Below are positions 9,216 to 19,160 of a DNA stretch of 64,000 bases, piece after piece (the first letter of the stretch is position 1; each line of letters opens with the position of its first letter). This DNA comes from Aquimarina sp. TRL1 (lineage in GTDB: Bacteria; Bacteroidota; Bacteroidia; Flavobacteriales; Flavobacteriaceae): NCBI RefSeq assembly GCF_013365535.1, contig NZ_CP053590.1, forward strand, positions 598,001 to 662,000, read 5' to 3'. The translations under genes were made by a program, and so were the position numbers. Under the pieces are notes generated by a model. The model was given only the letters and a program-made list of their open reading frames with translations. It did not search any database and was not told the origin of the DNA.

Positions 9216-9247
9216 AAAAGCTTGCAAGACGTCTTGCAAGCTTTTTC
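9216..9247 (+). terminator. Terminator after the sugar permease gene
   Basis: A perfect palindrome with arms AAAGCTTGCAAGAC and GTCTTGCAAGCTTT meets at 9230/9231 and is followed by a T-run (9242-9246). It starts 6 bp after the permease stop codon. Confidence 0.85.
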
Positions 9248-9349
9248 TAAAACATTTCTGACTCTGTCAATAAATAAAAGATTGATGGATAACAACTACA
9301 AAAACTCTCTTATAACAGAGATAATCTCAAAAAAGTATCAGCAAGTAAC

Positions 9350-9391
9350 ATACGTAAAAGAGATACCTAAAGAGGTATCTCTTTTACGTAT
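9350..9391. repeat. Perfect 19-bp inverted repeat with 4-base loop
   Basis: Arms at 9350-9368 and 9373-9391 are exact reverse complements (starting ATACGTAAAAGAG) around the loop AAAG. It lies in the 290-bp gap between the convergent permease and SDR genes. It may be a second bidirectional terminator, since AAAAG/CTTTT lies in the arms, but no T-run follows the stem. Confidence 0.7.
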
Positions 9392-9500
9392 ATCATAGAG
9401 TATTTTACAGAAGTCCACATCTCCTCAAAAGAAACTCCTTGTTTTCTACTTACAGCTGTGAAAGTGATTATTACTTCCTCAACTGACAGGCATTCTTAAT

Positions 9501-10184
9501 TTATGGAGTGCTGCTTGATACCTGTAACACCTTCCCATTATAAAATGCATGTCCCGTCAAAGAAAAATCCTTAATATACGTAGCCATTTGCACAGCAGTT
9601 AAGGGCGCTTGATAGCCTGGGAACGCTTCTTCCAACATTTCTGTCTGAACAGCTCCTAATGCCAGTACATTAAACGAAATCCCGCTTTCTTTGTACTCTT
9701 CTGCCAGTAACTCATTCAGGGTTATCACTGCACCTTTACTAGAGCTATATGCTGCTAATCCAGGAAATTTCATGCTCCCCTGAATTCCCCCCATACTACT
9801 AATGGTTACGACATGGCTTTTTGTCTTCATAAAAGGGAGTAATTGCCTGGTTAGCTCAGCTACCCCAAATACATTGACCCTATAGACGGCTTCAAATTCT
9901 TCTGTAGTAATCGCTGCAAAAGGTTTATTAAGTAGTTTTCCTGCATTATTGATCAATACATCTACCTCTGCTCCCCAAAGCTCTTCTACATGTGTTTTTA
10001 CCCGTGCTATAGCCGACGCCTCTGAAATATCAAAAGAAAAAGCGGTTACATTCGAATAACCTAATGACGTAACAGGTTTTTCATTTCTGGATAATGCCAA
10101 TACCTGATGCCCTTCTTCTGCAAAAAGCTTAACCATTTCCAATCCGATTCCCCTACTTGTTCCTGTGATGATAATTTTTTTCAT
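9501..10184 (-). CDS. SDR-family NAD(P)-dependent oxidoreductase
   Basis: A 227-residue classical short-chain dehydrogenase/reductase. The cofactor motif TGTSRGIG is at residues 8-15 and the structural NNAG near 80. The catalytic serine is in ISSMGG near 128 and the YxxxK motif is YSSSK near 146-150. It is slightly shorter than the usual 240-260, with a brief C-terminus. The substrate cannot be deduced. It starts 34 bp after the M28 peptidase gene ends and is probably co-transcribed with it. Confidence 0.85.
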   Translation of the reverse strand: MKKIIITGTSRGIGLEMVKLFAEEGHQVLALSRNEKPVTSLGYSNVTAFSFDISEASAIARVKTHVEELWGAEVDVLINNAGKLLNKPFAAITTEEFEAVYRVNVFGVAELTRQLLPFMKTKSHVVTISSMGGIQGSMKFPGLAAYSSSKGAVITLNELLAEEYKESGISFNVLALGAVQTEMLEEAFPGYQAPLTAVQMATYIKDFSLTGHAFYNGKVLQVSSSTP

Positions 10185-10218
10185 ATGACTGATCTTCTAT
10201 TTTTTTTTAAACAGTATA

Positions 10219-11214
<996 letters not shown>

Positions 11215-11316
11215 TTGTTTTCGTTTTTTGATGTTAATGAAATTGTTATAAACTCCAGATGACTCATTCTCCCCTATCATAAGGTCTAAAAATTCACATA
11301 CTGGTGTTATAAAGAT

Positions 11317-11348
11317 AAAAAATCCCGTTTCATATGAAACGGGATTTT
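11317..11348 (-). terminator. Terminator of the pdhA-pdhC operon
   Basis: A perfect palindrome, arms AAAAATCCCGTTTCAT and ATGAAACGGGATTTTT, lies 27 bp beyond the pdhC stop on the minus strand and ends in a T-run. It separates pdhC from the M28 gene. Confidence 0.85.
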
Positions 11349-11374
11349 TCTTATATACTGTATCTGTAATTGGA

Positions 11375-12994
11375 TTAAGCAAGCATCGTTACCGGATTTT
11401 CCAAATACTGTTTTAATGTTTGTAAAAACTGAGCTCCCGTAGCACCATCTACTGTTCTATGATCACATGCCAAGGTTACTTTCATTGTATTTCCTACTAC
11501 AATCTGTCCTTCTTTTACAACTGGTTTTTCTACAATCGCTCCTACAGAAAGAATTGCCGAGTTCGGTTGATTTATAATCGAAGTAAACTCCTGGATTCCA
11601 AACATCCCTAGGTTTGAAACTGTAAAAGTACTTCCTTCCATTTCCTGCGGAGTTAATTTTTTATTCCTTGCTTTTCCTGCCAGGTCTTTTACATTTGCCC
11701 CTATTTGGGTCAACGACATTTGATCTGTAAAAGGAAGTACAGGAACAACCAACCCATCAGCCACAGCTACTGCCACACCTATACTAATATGTTTCGCATA
11801 TTTCGTTGCAGTATTTGTCCATTGAGTATTCACCTGTGGGTGTTTCCTCAACGCCATCGCACAAGCCTTAACTACCATATCGTTAAATGATACTTTTGTA
11901 TCCGGCAATTGATTGATGTTCTTACGGGAAGCAATTGCATGTTCCATATCTACTTCTATTGTCAAGTAGTAATGAGGTGCTGTAAACTTAGATTCAGAAA
12001 GACGTTTTGCAATTGTCTTACGCATCTGAGAATTTTTCACTTCTTCAAAACGTTCTTCACCTGCGGGTGTATATGCCTGAATACCGCTTACAGCAGTGTT
12101 ATTTTCTGCTTCTTTTGGAGCTGTTGTTTTCTCCACTGTCTGTGAAGGAGTATAGGACTCCACGTCTCTTTTAACAACGCGTCCGTTTTCTCCTGTTCCT
12201 TTTATTTTAGACAGATCAATTCCTTTATCTGCTGCTATTTTCTTAGCAAGTGGAGAGGCAAATATTCTACCTCCCGATGCGGATGTATCTGCTACTACTG
12301 TTTCTGCTGCTGCAACAACTTCTTTCTTTTCTTCTGTACTTGTTGTTACCGGAGTTGCTTGTGAAGGTACTCCACCTTCTTTAATTGCAGAAACATCTGT
12401 TCCCGCAGGTCCGATAATTGCCAATAGTGAATCAACCGGAGCGGTTTTTCCTTCTTCTATTCCAATATGAAGCAATGTCCCTTCATAAAAAGACTCAAAC
12501 TCCATAGTAGCTTTATCTGTTTCAATCTCCGCCAGAATATCTCCTTCTGACACCGCATCTCCAACTTTCTTCAACCAGGTAGCCACTGTACCTTCTTCCA
12601 TCGTATCACTAAGTCTAGGCATTGTAATAATCTCTACCCCTTCTGGCACACTTGCACCTGTAGGAGCCGGAGTTGCTACTTCTGCTGCTTTTTCTTCTAC
12701 CGGGGTGGTTTCTGCTGCTGGAGTTCCTCCTTTTAACAGAGAAGATATATCTTCTCCTTCATCCCCTATAATAGCTAATAACTGATCAACCGGAGCAGTT
12801 TCGCCTTCTTCAACACCGATATGCAATAGAGTTCCTTCATAAAACGATTCGAACTCCATGGTTGCTTTATCTGTCTCAATCTCAGCAAGCATATCACCTT
12901 CTGCTACCTTATCTCCTACTTTTACGAGCCATTTTGCCACTACTCCTTCTTCCATAGTGTCGCTCAATCTCGGCATATTTATTACTGTTGCCAT
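11375..12994 (-). CDS. pdhC: Pyruvate dehydrogenase E2, dihydrolipoamide acetyltransferase
   Basis: A 539-residue core subunit of the pyruvate dehydrogenase complex that transfers the acetyl group from lipoamide to coenzyme A. Two N-terminal lipoyl domains are visible, each with the ETDKATMEFE motif; the lipoylated lysines are K43 and K161. Ala/Pro/Thr-rich linkers follow each one. A peripheral subunit-binding domain is near 245-282 (SPLAKKIAADKGIDLSKI). The C-terminal catalytic acetyltransferase domain ends with the active-site motif DHRTVDGA. The gene begins 6 bp after pdhA stops. The two-lipoyl-domain architecture is common in Flavobacteriia. Confidence 0.95.
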   Translation of the reverse strand: MATVINMPRLSDTMEEGVVAKWLVKVGDKVAEGDMLAEIETDKATMEFESFYEGTLLHIGVEEGETAPVDQLLAIIGDEGEDISSLLKGGTPAAETTPVEEKAAEVATPAPTGASVPEGVEIITMPRLSDTMEEGTVATWLKKVGDAVSEGDILAEIETDKATMEFESFYEGTLLHIGIEEGKTAPVDSLLAIIGPAGTDVSAIKEGGVPSQATPVTTSTEEKKEVVAAAETVVADTSASGGRIFASPLAKKIAADKGIDLSKIKGTGENGRVVKRDVESYTPSQTVEKTTAPKEAENNTAVSGIQAYTPAGEERFEEVKNSQMRKTIAKRLSESKFTAPHYYLTIEVDMEHAIASRKNINQLPDTKVSFNDMVVKACAMALRKHPQVNTQWTNTATKYAKHISIGVAVAVADGLVVPVLPFTDQMSLTQIGANVKDLAGKARNKKLTPQEMEGSTFTVSNLGMFGIQEFTSIINQPNSAILSVGAIVEKPVVKEGQIVVGNTMKVTLACDHRTVDGATGAQFLQTLKQYLENPVTMLA

Positions 12995-13000
12995 ACGCTA

Positions 13001-13999
13001 TTATAGTTTATGTGGTAAAAATGGATAATTTTCCTGTTCGTACACTACGTCGTACATTACATTTTTATCCGGAAATGGAGATTCTTCTGCAAATTTTTCG
13101 CACTCTCGTACTTTATCTTTAACTCGCTTATCTATCTCTTTTATTTCTTCTTCTGTAGCATAGTTATGTTCCTTGATTATATCCAACACCTGTGTAATTG
13201 GATCAATCTTTTGATATTCTGCTACTTCTTCTTTGGTTCTGTATTTCTGAGCATCACTCATTGAGTGCCCTCTATATCGATACGTTTTTAATTCTAAGAA
13301 AGTAGGTCCTCCTCCTGTTCTGGCTCTGGTAATTGCTTCATCCATTGCTTCTGCAACTTTTACAGGATTCATCGCATCTACAGGACCACAAGGCATTTCA
13401 TACCCTAAACCTAATTTCCAGATATCAGTATGGTTTGCTGTTCTTTCTACAGAAGTCCCCATAGCATATCCATTGTTTTCTACACAAAAAACAACAGGTA
13501 AATTCCACAACATGGCCAGATTAAACGTCTCATGAAGAGATCCCTGACGAGTTGCTCCGTCTCCCATAAATGTCAACGTAACTGCATCTCTGTTATGATA
13601 TTTATCGGCAAATGCCAATCCTGCACCTAATGGTATTTGTCCTCCTACAATTCCGTGTCCTCCATAAAAACGATGTTCTTTAGAGAATATATGCATGGAT
13701 CCTCCTAATCCCTGAGAGGTTCCAGTTCCTTTACCATACAATTCTGCCATTACTCTTTTAGGGTCTTCTCCCATCCCGATAGGCTGTACATGATTACGAT
13801 AAGCAGTAATCATTTTATCTTTTGTCAGATCCATCGCGTGCAGTGCTCCTGCCAAAATAGCTTCCTGACCATTATATAAATGTAAAAAACCTCTTACTTT
13901 TTGCTGGATATATACCTGTGCTAGCTTATCTTCAAATTTTCTCCAGAAAAGCATGTCTTCATACCATTTAAGGTATACTTCTTTGGTTATTTTTTTCAT
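13001..13999 (-). CDS. pdhA: Pyruvate dehydrogenase E1 component, alpha subunit
   Basis: A 332-residue thiamine-diphosphate subunit that, with an E1-beta partner, decarboxylates pyruvate. The ThDP/Mg motif runs from GDG (146-148) to NN (175-176). Other hallmarks are AYRNHVQPIG, GGSMHIF, GGHGIVGGQIPLGAGLA and RYRGHSMSDAQKYR near the phosphorylation-loop region. The beta subunit is not in this window, so it must be encoded elsewhere. It forms a leftward pair with pdhC; a promoter-like box lies about 95 bp upstream. Confidence 0.95.
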   Translation of the reverse strand: MKKITKEVYLKWYEDMLFWRKFEDKLAQVYIQQKVRGFLHLYNGQEAILAGALHAMDLTKDKMITAYRNHVQPIGMGEDPKRVMAELYGKGTGTSQGLGGSMHIFSKEHRFYGGHGIVGGQIPLGAGLAFADKYHNRDAVTLTFMGDGATRQGSLHETFNLAMLWNLPVVFCVENNGYAMGTSVERTANHTDIWKLGLGYEMPCGPVDAMNPVKVAEAMDEAITRARTGGGPTFLELKTYRYRGHSMSDAQKYRTKEEVAEYQKIDPITQVLDIIKEHNYATEEEIKEIDKRVKDKVRECEKFAEESPFPDKNVMYDVVYEQENYPFLPHKL

Positions 14000-14094
14000 T
14001 TAGAATTATATGATGTTCACTAATAAGTCAGTTATTTCACTGACACCTGATCTATTACATCCTGATGGAAATGATATCCCAACAAAACGAAAAG

Positions 14095-14102
14095 CAAAAA
14101 TA
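14095..14102 (-). promoter_or_regulatory. Candidate -7 box for pdhA-pdhC
   Basis: The minus strand reads TATTTTTG, a match to TAnnTTTG, about 95 bp upstream of the pdhA ATG and beyond the porV terminator. No TTG at the expected -33 spacing is apparent. Confidence 0.35.
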
Positions 14103-14198
14103 ATATATTCGGCTTTAAGGTAAAAACAGTTTAGTCATAAAAATCTACGAAAACGTTTTAATTAACGTGTAGTGAAATATTATTTAAACTCATTTTAA

Positions 14199-14238
14199 CA
14201 AAAAAGGGTTACTGAAAGCCATATCAGTAACCCTTTTC
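14199..14238 (-). terminator. Terminator downstream of porV
   Basis: Arms AAAAGGGTTACTGA and TCAGTAACCCTTTT (14202-14215 and 14224-14237) enclose an 8-base loop, with a T-run on the minus-strand 3' side. It separates porV from pdhA. Confidence 0.85.
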
Positions 14239-14264
14239 TGTACATTATTATTAATGATCATTTA

Positions 14265-15416
14265 TTATCTCTCATGGAAGTCCTCTCCAAAATTAAAGGA
14301 TAATCCAAATCTCAGTGTTCCTTCTAATGGACTTTTTACTGCAGAAGTAGAGAATAGATATGAAATATCAATATTCACAATTGTGTATTTAAACCCAGCT
14401 CCCAGAGATACAAATTTACGGGCTCCTTTATCTTCATGCTCATTAAAGTATCCTGTTCTGAAAGAGAATACATCTCTATAAACATATTCTGCTCCAAGTC
14501 CCCAGGTAATTTCTTTTAGCTCTTCACTAAATCCTCCTGGTGCATCTCCCCAAGAAGAAAAGATCGCTCCAAATTCGCTAATATCTTCGTATTCTTTATT
14601 ATCTTCTGAATCGATATCTCCATCTCCGTCAAAATCTTTTGGAGTTGGCACCAATAACTTATTAAATTCTATAGAAGGAGTAATTCTGTTATCTTCATTA
14701 AATATGAAATCGAATCCGGCTCCAATTTTAAAATTAGTAGGAATAAAGTTTTCTTTTCCTGCGTCGTCATATTTAATTTTCGGTCCGATATTAGAGATAT
14801 TAGCTCCTGCTCTCCAACGACCGTTAAAGGATCTGTATCCTATTTCTTCACTCTGATAGAAAGCCGCTACATCTACTCCAAAACTACCTGCCGCACTAGC
14901 GTCATCTCCCAGTCCTTGTAATCTTAAATCCGAACGAAGATATCTTCCTCCTACTGCCATAGAGAAACGATCACTCAATCTCAATGCATAAGATAAATCA
15001 AAGGTAAATTCATTTGGTTTTTGTACGTTAGGGGTATCGGTTGGTCCTTGTCTAAATTCTATATCTCCCAGACTAAAGTATCGCAGACTTGCTGCCATCG
15101 CACTTCGGTCATTTATTCTATTATAGTAATTAACACTTCCCAGAAAAATATCATTAACCAGACTACTTAGGTAAGGTGTATAGTTCACCCCTACTCCCTG
15201 CTTTTTTTCTATAAAAGCATACTTTGCGGGGTTCCACTGCTGCGAGAATGCATCTGCAGAAGTAGCAACTCCCTGATCAGCTAAACCTGAAGCTCTGGCA
15301 TCAGCTGCGATTACTAAAAAAGGGGTAGCTGTAGTTATCGCCCGATCTTCCTGAGCTTGTAATGATAGGTTGCTAAGTGTCATAGCTACCAAGCCAAGTA
15401 TCACTATTTTTTTCAT
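14265..15416 (-). CDS. porV: Type IX secretion outer-membrane protein PorV (LptO)
   Basis: A 383-residue outer-membrane beta-barrel of the PorV/PorQ family. In the T9SS, PorV shuttles secreted substrates from the SprA translocon to the attachment complex. The N-terminal signal peptide ends at LQAQ (about residue 21). The mature N-terminus has the family pattern TPFLVIAADARASGLADQGVATSADAFSQQWNPAKYAF. The C-terminus ends in alternating hydrophobic barrel strands. It neighbours gldJ, as I recall for other flavobacteria, but the porU gene expected between them is missing. Type A substrates depend on PorV most strongly; type B substrates such as the two adhesins here rely on SprF. Confidence 0.92.
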   Translation of the reverse strand: MKKIVILGLVAMTLSNLSLQAQEDRAITTATPFLVIAADARASGLADQGVATSADAFSQQWNPAKYAFIEKKQGVGVNYTPYLSSLVNDIFLGSVNYYNRINDRSAMAASLRYFSLGDIEFRQGPTDTPNVQKPNEFTFDLSYALRLSDRFSMAVGGRYLRSDLRLQGLGDDASAAGSFGVDVAAFYQSEEIGYRSFNGRWRAGANISNIGPKIKYDDAGKENFIPTNFKIGAGFDFIFNEDNRITPSIEFNKLLVPTPKDFDGDGDIDSEDNKEYEDISEFGAIFSSWGDAPGGFSEELKEITWGLGAEYVYRDVFSFRTGYFNEHEDKGARKFVSLGAGFKYTIVNIDISYLFSTSAVKSPLEGTLRFGLSFNFGEDFHER

Positions 15417-15435
15417 GTTGTCTGTGTGTTTAAAA

Positions 15436-15443
15436 CAAATATA
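15436..15443 (-). promoter_or_regulatory. Candidate -7 box for porV
   Basis: The minus strand reads TATATTTG, an exact TAnnTTTG match, 19 bp upstream of the porV ATG. No good -33 TTG was found. Confidence 0.45.
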
Positions 15444-15714
15444 GTTACTTTGTTAATTATTAAGTTAGTTCATTTTCGGATATCTGCCTGCACAGTCCTG
15501 CATTAGTTAACGCATATTTTACAGATATCTTATATAAAAAAAGTGTATTTTATTCTTTTCCTTTGATTTTATCCCCCAAAAACACCATATACCAATCAAG
15601 GAATACTATCGATAAACCCACGGTATATTTTGCTCAAATATAATAATCTCATTTTAATATATACTTCCTTGATTATAGTTAAATAAAAATTTACACATCC
15701 TTTAACGCCTTTAG

Positions 15715-15722
15715 TATCTTTG
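15715..15722 (+). promoter_or_regulatory. Candidate rightward -7 box upstream of gldJ
   Basis: Reads TATCTTTG (TAnnTTTG match), about 400 bp before the gldJ ATG. If used, it would give a long leader. No clear -33 element is visible, so this is weak. Confidence 0.25.
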
Positions 15723-16126
15723 GACCGTATTCTTCTATCTATAGTTCCTTTAGTAAGGCTTTTCATTCTATTATATATAGATCATCATTTTCTTTGAGAA
15801 AAAACTTTTTCTACAGGAAGCAACTACTTATGGAACAAATTAAAAAAAATATCAAATTCCAAAGCGTCAATAATAACCTTTCAGAACCCTTGAAAAAACA
15901 CGTATTTATACCTGGTTCCTGCATTTTGGCATCATTAAAAACACCTACATATTTTTTATTTGTTTTCATCAAAAGAATACTAAACAATAAAATATGACGT
16001 TAAAAAACTGACTTAGTGGGATTACATTTTTTTTGTTATTCAATAAAATATTAAAAATATTAGGCTAAATTTAACGTTAATTGTTATATTGCAAGCCCTA
16101 ATTTCTACTTTAACGAACTTAAGATT

Positions 16127-17803
16127 ATGAAAAACGCGTTTATTTTTAGATCGCTAATAGTGTTGTCTGTTAGTGCTTTACTGTTGAGTTGTACTAAAAA
16201 CGACTATGGCAACAGTTCCAGAGCCACTGGTTGGAAATACAATTCCAAAGACGGCGGATTTCAGGTAAACACAAACTACAAAGATCAGGAAACTGGTCCT
16301 GGTTTAATTTTTATCGAAGGTGGAACCTTCACAATGGGACGCGTGCAGGACGATGTTATGCATGACTGGAACAACACTCCCACCCAACAACACGTTCAGT
16401 CATTCTACATGGACGAAACTGAGGTTACCAATATTATGTATTTAGAATATTTAGATTGGTTAAAAGGAGTATACCCTCCTACGGAACCTAAATACAAGAA
16501 TATCTATAACGGTGCACTTCCTGATACATTAGTATGGAGAAATCGTCTTGGTTTTAACGAAATGATGACAAACAATTACTTACGTCACCCGGCATATGCT
16601 AACTACCCTGTAGTAGGTGTAAACTGGATTCAGGCTGTAGAATTTAGTAATTGGAGAACGAATCGTGTTAATGAAAGAATCTTAGAAGAAGAAGACGTAA
16701 TAAAGAAAAATGCTCCTTTTGAAGATGTATCTGCAGAAAGTACATTCGATACAGAGACGTATCTGAATGCTCCTTCTCAAACATATGGAGGAAATGATGA
16801 AGCAATCAGAGGAGGTCGTGCTTCTGAAAAATACGAAAAAAGCAATGACTCTACTGGATTATACATCCAAAGAAAAGATGGATTACTACTTCCTAAGTAC
16901 CGTCTTCCAACAGAAGCTGAGTGGGAATATGCTGCATTAGCGTTAGTAGAAGTTAGAAGTTATAACATATACAGAGGAAGAAAAAAATATCCATGGAATG
17001 GAAAATACACGCGTTCCGGAGCTAGAAGAACACGTGGGGATCAATTAGCTAACTTTAAGCAAGGTGATGGTGACTACGGTGGTATTGCCGGATGGAGTGA
17101 TGATGGAGCTGATATCACTGCTCCTGTAAAATCATACGATCCAAATGATTTTGGACTTTATGATATGGCAGGAAATGTTGCCGAATGGGTAGCTGACATC
17201 TACAGACCAATTGTTGATGATGAATACAATGACTTTAACTACTATAGAGGAAATGTATACACTAAAAATGCAATCAATGCTGACGGTACTGTAAAAATCG
17301 TTACGACTGATTCAATTATATACGATACATTAAGTAATGGTAAGATTGTTGCTCGTGTATTACCAGGAGGGATATTACAAACTCCTGTTGACGAAAACGA
17401 AACTTATCTGAGAACAAACTTTACTGATAGTGACAACCGTAATTTCAGAGATGGAGATAAGAGTTCATCTAGATATTACGAGGGGTACATGGACGAAAAC
17501 ATGCCTAACAGAAGAATGTACAACGCTCCTATTCATGAAGTAGGTCCTAGTGAAGAAGACAGTACAAAACTGGACAGAAGATATGATGAGACCAGTACCA
17601 GAACTACTATTGTTGATGATGACGTAAGAGTATACAAAGGTGGTTCCTGGAAAGACAGAGCATATTGGTTAGACCCTGCTCAGAGAAGATTCTTCCCTCA
17701 GGATATGGCTACTGATTATATAGGATTCAGAAATGCGATGTCTAGAGTAGGTACAAAAGCAAAAAACAAAAAGACACCTAGACATAAAAAACCTACTAAT
17801 TAA
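16127..17803 (+). CDS. gldJ: Gliding motility lipoprotein GldJ
   Basis: A 558-residue outer-membrane lipoprotein needed for gliding and T9SS function in Flavobacterium johnsoniae, where the protein is of very similar length. The lipobox LLLSC puts the anchor cysteine at residue 22. The body is a formylglycine-generating-enzyme-like (SUMF1) domain, as in GldK and GldJ: FIEGGTFTMGRVQDD near 62, YMDETEVTN near 90, GVNWIQAVEFSNWR near 165, YRLPTEAEWEYAA near 258, DMAGNVAEWVAD near 345, and the closing GGSWKDRAYWLDPAQRRFF. The domain is structural in Gld proteins and is not thought to be enzymatic. A hairpin follows before murF, the usual neighbour. Confidence 0.95.
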   Translation: MKNAFIFRSLIVLSVSALLLSCTKNDYGNSSRATGWKYNSKDGGFQVNTNYKDQETGPGLIFIEGGTFTMGRVQDDVMHDWNNTPTQQHVQSFYMDETEVTNIMYLEYLDWLKGVYPPTEPKYKNIYNGALPDTLVWRNRLGFNEMMTNNYLRHPAYANYPVVGVNWIQAVEFSNWRTNRVNERILEEEDVIKKNAPFEDVSAESTFDTETYLNAPSQTYGGNDEAIRGGRASEKYEKSNDSTGLYIQRKDGLLLPKYRLPTEAEWEYAALALVEVRSYNIYRGRKKYPWNGKYTRSGARRTRGDQLANFKQGDGDYGGIAGWSDDGADITAPVKSYDPNDFGLYDMAGNVAEWVADIYRPIVDDEYNDFNYYRGNVYTKNAINADGTVKIVTTDSIIYDTLSNGKIVARVLPGGILQTPVDENETYLRTNFTDSDNRNFRDGDKSSSRYYEGYMDENMPNRRMYNAPIHEVGPSEEDSTKLDRRYDETSTRTTIVDDDVRVYKGGSWKDRAYWLDPAQRRFFPQDMATDYIGFRNAMSRVGTKAKNKKTPRHKKPTN

Positions 17804-17837
17804 GAAATTAGCAAGTTCATTATAGAAGAAAAGAATA

Positions 17838-17865
17838 AGCCCTGTGTAATCGCAGGGCTTTTTAA
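17838..17865 (+). terminator. Hairpin terminator between gldJ and murF
   Basis: Arms AGCCCTG and CAGGGCT around an 8-base loop are followed by TTTTT. It ends 18 bp before the murF ATG, so murF must either read through it or have a promoter within gldJ. Confidence 0.7.
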
Positions 17866-17882
17866 TATGATAAAAACAGCTC

Positions 17883-19160
17883 ATGACAATTCCTGAATTA
17901 CACCAATTATTTCTACAAAGTTCGGGGGTATCTACAGATACCAGAAAGATTAAAGACACCTGTATTTTCTTTGCGCTCAAAGGAGCGAATTTTAATGGCA
18001 ATATATATGCTGATGAAGCTTTGAAAAAAGGAGCTTCTTATGCTATTGTCGATGAAAAAGAATACGCTGTTTCCCCACGATGTATTTATGTTGGAAATGC
18101 ATTACAGACTTTACAGGAGTTAGCTACATTCCATAGACAACAACTAGCTATCCCAATTATTGCCCTGACAGGAAGCAATGGCAAAACAACAACTAAGGAA
18201 TTAATTAATACGGTACTGTCATCCACGTATCGCACAACTGCTACTGTTGGTAATCTAAATAACCATATCGGAGTACCTCTGACCTTGCTATCCATGTCTT
18301 CGGACACAGAGATAGGGATTGTAGAAATGGGTGCAAACCACCTAAAGGAAATTGATTTTCTATGCTCGATAGCACTTCCTGACTATGGATATATCACCAA
18401 TATAGGAAAGGCTCACCTCGAAGGTTTTGGGGGATTAGCAGGTGTTTTAAAAGGAAAGACCGAGCTTTATCGCCACCTTGCCGACAGAGATAAAACCGTG
18501 TTTTTAAATACCGAAGATGCTACGCTTGTTCAGCAAGCCATCAATATGAATACATACACCTTTGGTAATCACACAAAAAATGATGTCATGGTTCATCTCA
18601 AGGATGCCTCCCCTATGGTAACTGTCACATATGATGGATTGACTATAAATAGTCATCTTATAGGCGCGTATAACTTTACTAATATTGCTGCTGCTATTAC
18701 TATTGGAAAGTATTTTAAAATTTCTCCAGAAAGCATTCAAAAATCGATCGAATCCTATATTCCTGACAATAATCGGTCGCAAATTATAAAAAAAGGGACC
18801 ACTACTATTATTCTTGATGCATATAATGCCAACCCAACCAGTATGAGCGCAGCTATCAAGAATTTTAACCAACTTTCATTTTCTAAAAAAACAGCCTTTC
18901 TCGGAGATATGTTCGAACTGGGCACTGAGGCTCCTCAGGAGCATCAAAGAATTACGGATCAACTCATTGCATCTGATATTGATCAAATATATCTGGTCGG
19001 AACACATTTCTATGCAACTGATAATATGGATGATCGAGTGAAAAAATTCTCTTCTTTTGAAGCTTTACAAAATGATTGGAATTCTCAAATGATTAAGGAA
19101 GGGGTTTTAATCAAAGGATCGAGAGGAATGAAACTGGAACGAATTCTAGATCTTATTTAG
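17883..19160 (+). CDS. murF: UDP-N-acetylmuramoyl-tripeptide--D-alanyl-D-alanine ligase
   Basis: A 425-residue Mur ligase that adds D-Ala-D-Ala to the UDP-MurNAc tripeptide in peptidoglycan synthesis. The N-terminal substrate domain shows STDTRKIKDTCIFFALKG. The ATP-binding loop TGSNGKTTT is at residues 96-104. Other Mur motifs are NLNNHIGVPLTLL, EMGANHLKEI, TNIGKAHLEGFG and the C-terminal DAYNANPTSM. Length is slightly short but complete. Its last 8 bp overlap the convergent AlkB-like gene. Confidence 0.95.
   Translation: MTIPELHQLFLQSSGVSTDTRKIKDTCIFFALKGANFNGNIYADEALKKGASYAIVDEKEYAVSPRCIYVGNALQTLQELATFHRQQLAIPIIALTGSNGKTTTKELINTVLSSTYRTTATVGNLNNHIGVPLTLLSMSSDTEIGIVEMGANHLKEIDFLCSIALPDYGYITNIGKAHLEGFGGLAGVLKGKTELYRHLADRDKTVFLNTEDATLVQQAINMNTYTFGNHTKNDVMVHLKDASPMVTVTYDGLTINSHLIGAYNFTNIAAAITIGKYFKISPESIQKSIESYIPDNNRSQIIKKGTTTIILDAYNANPTSMSAAIKNFNQLSFSKKTAFLGDMFELGTEAPQEHQRITDQLIASDIDQIYLVGTHFYATDNMDDRVKKFSSFEALQNDWNSQMIKEGVLIKGSRGMKLERILDLI

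Larger units (their letters stand above)
15417..16126. other. 710-bp intergenic region between divergent porV and gldJ; no porU
   Basis: No credible gene is present. The region is AT-rich with stops in all frames. A 67-codon frame at 15794-15997 has no recognisable features. Promoter-like TAnnTTTG boxes occur on the minus strand at 15436-15443 (for porV) and 15635-15642, and on the plus strand at 15715-15722. In other flavobacteria, from memory, this slot holds porU (over 1,000 codons). Confidence 0.7.

Noticed and set aside
11215..11382. A 56-residue N-terminal extension of the M28 peptidase.
   Set aside because: The extension crosses the pdhC terminator palindrome and would bury the lipoprotein signal that starts at 11214.
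15794..15997. A 67-codon plus-strand frame between porV and gldJ.
   Set aside because: It has no recognisable domain or signal, sits in AT-rich intergenic DNA and shows no similarity to PorU or other T9SS proteins that I can see.
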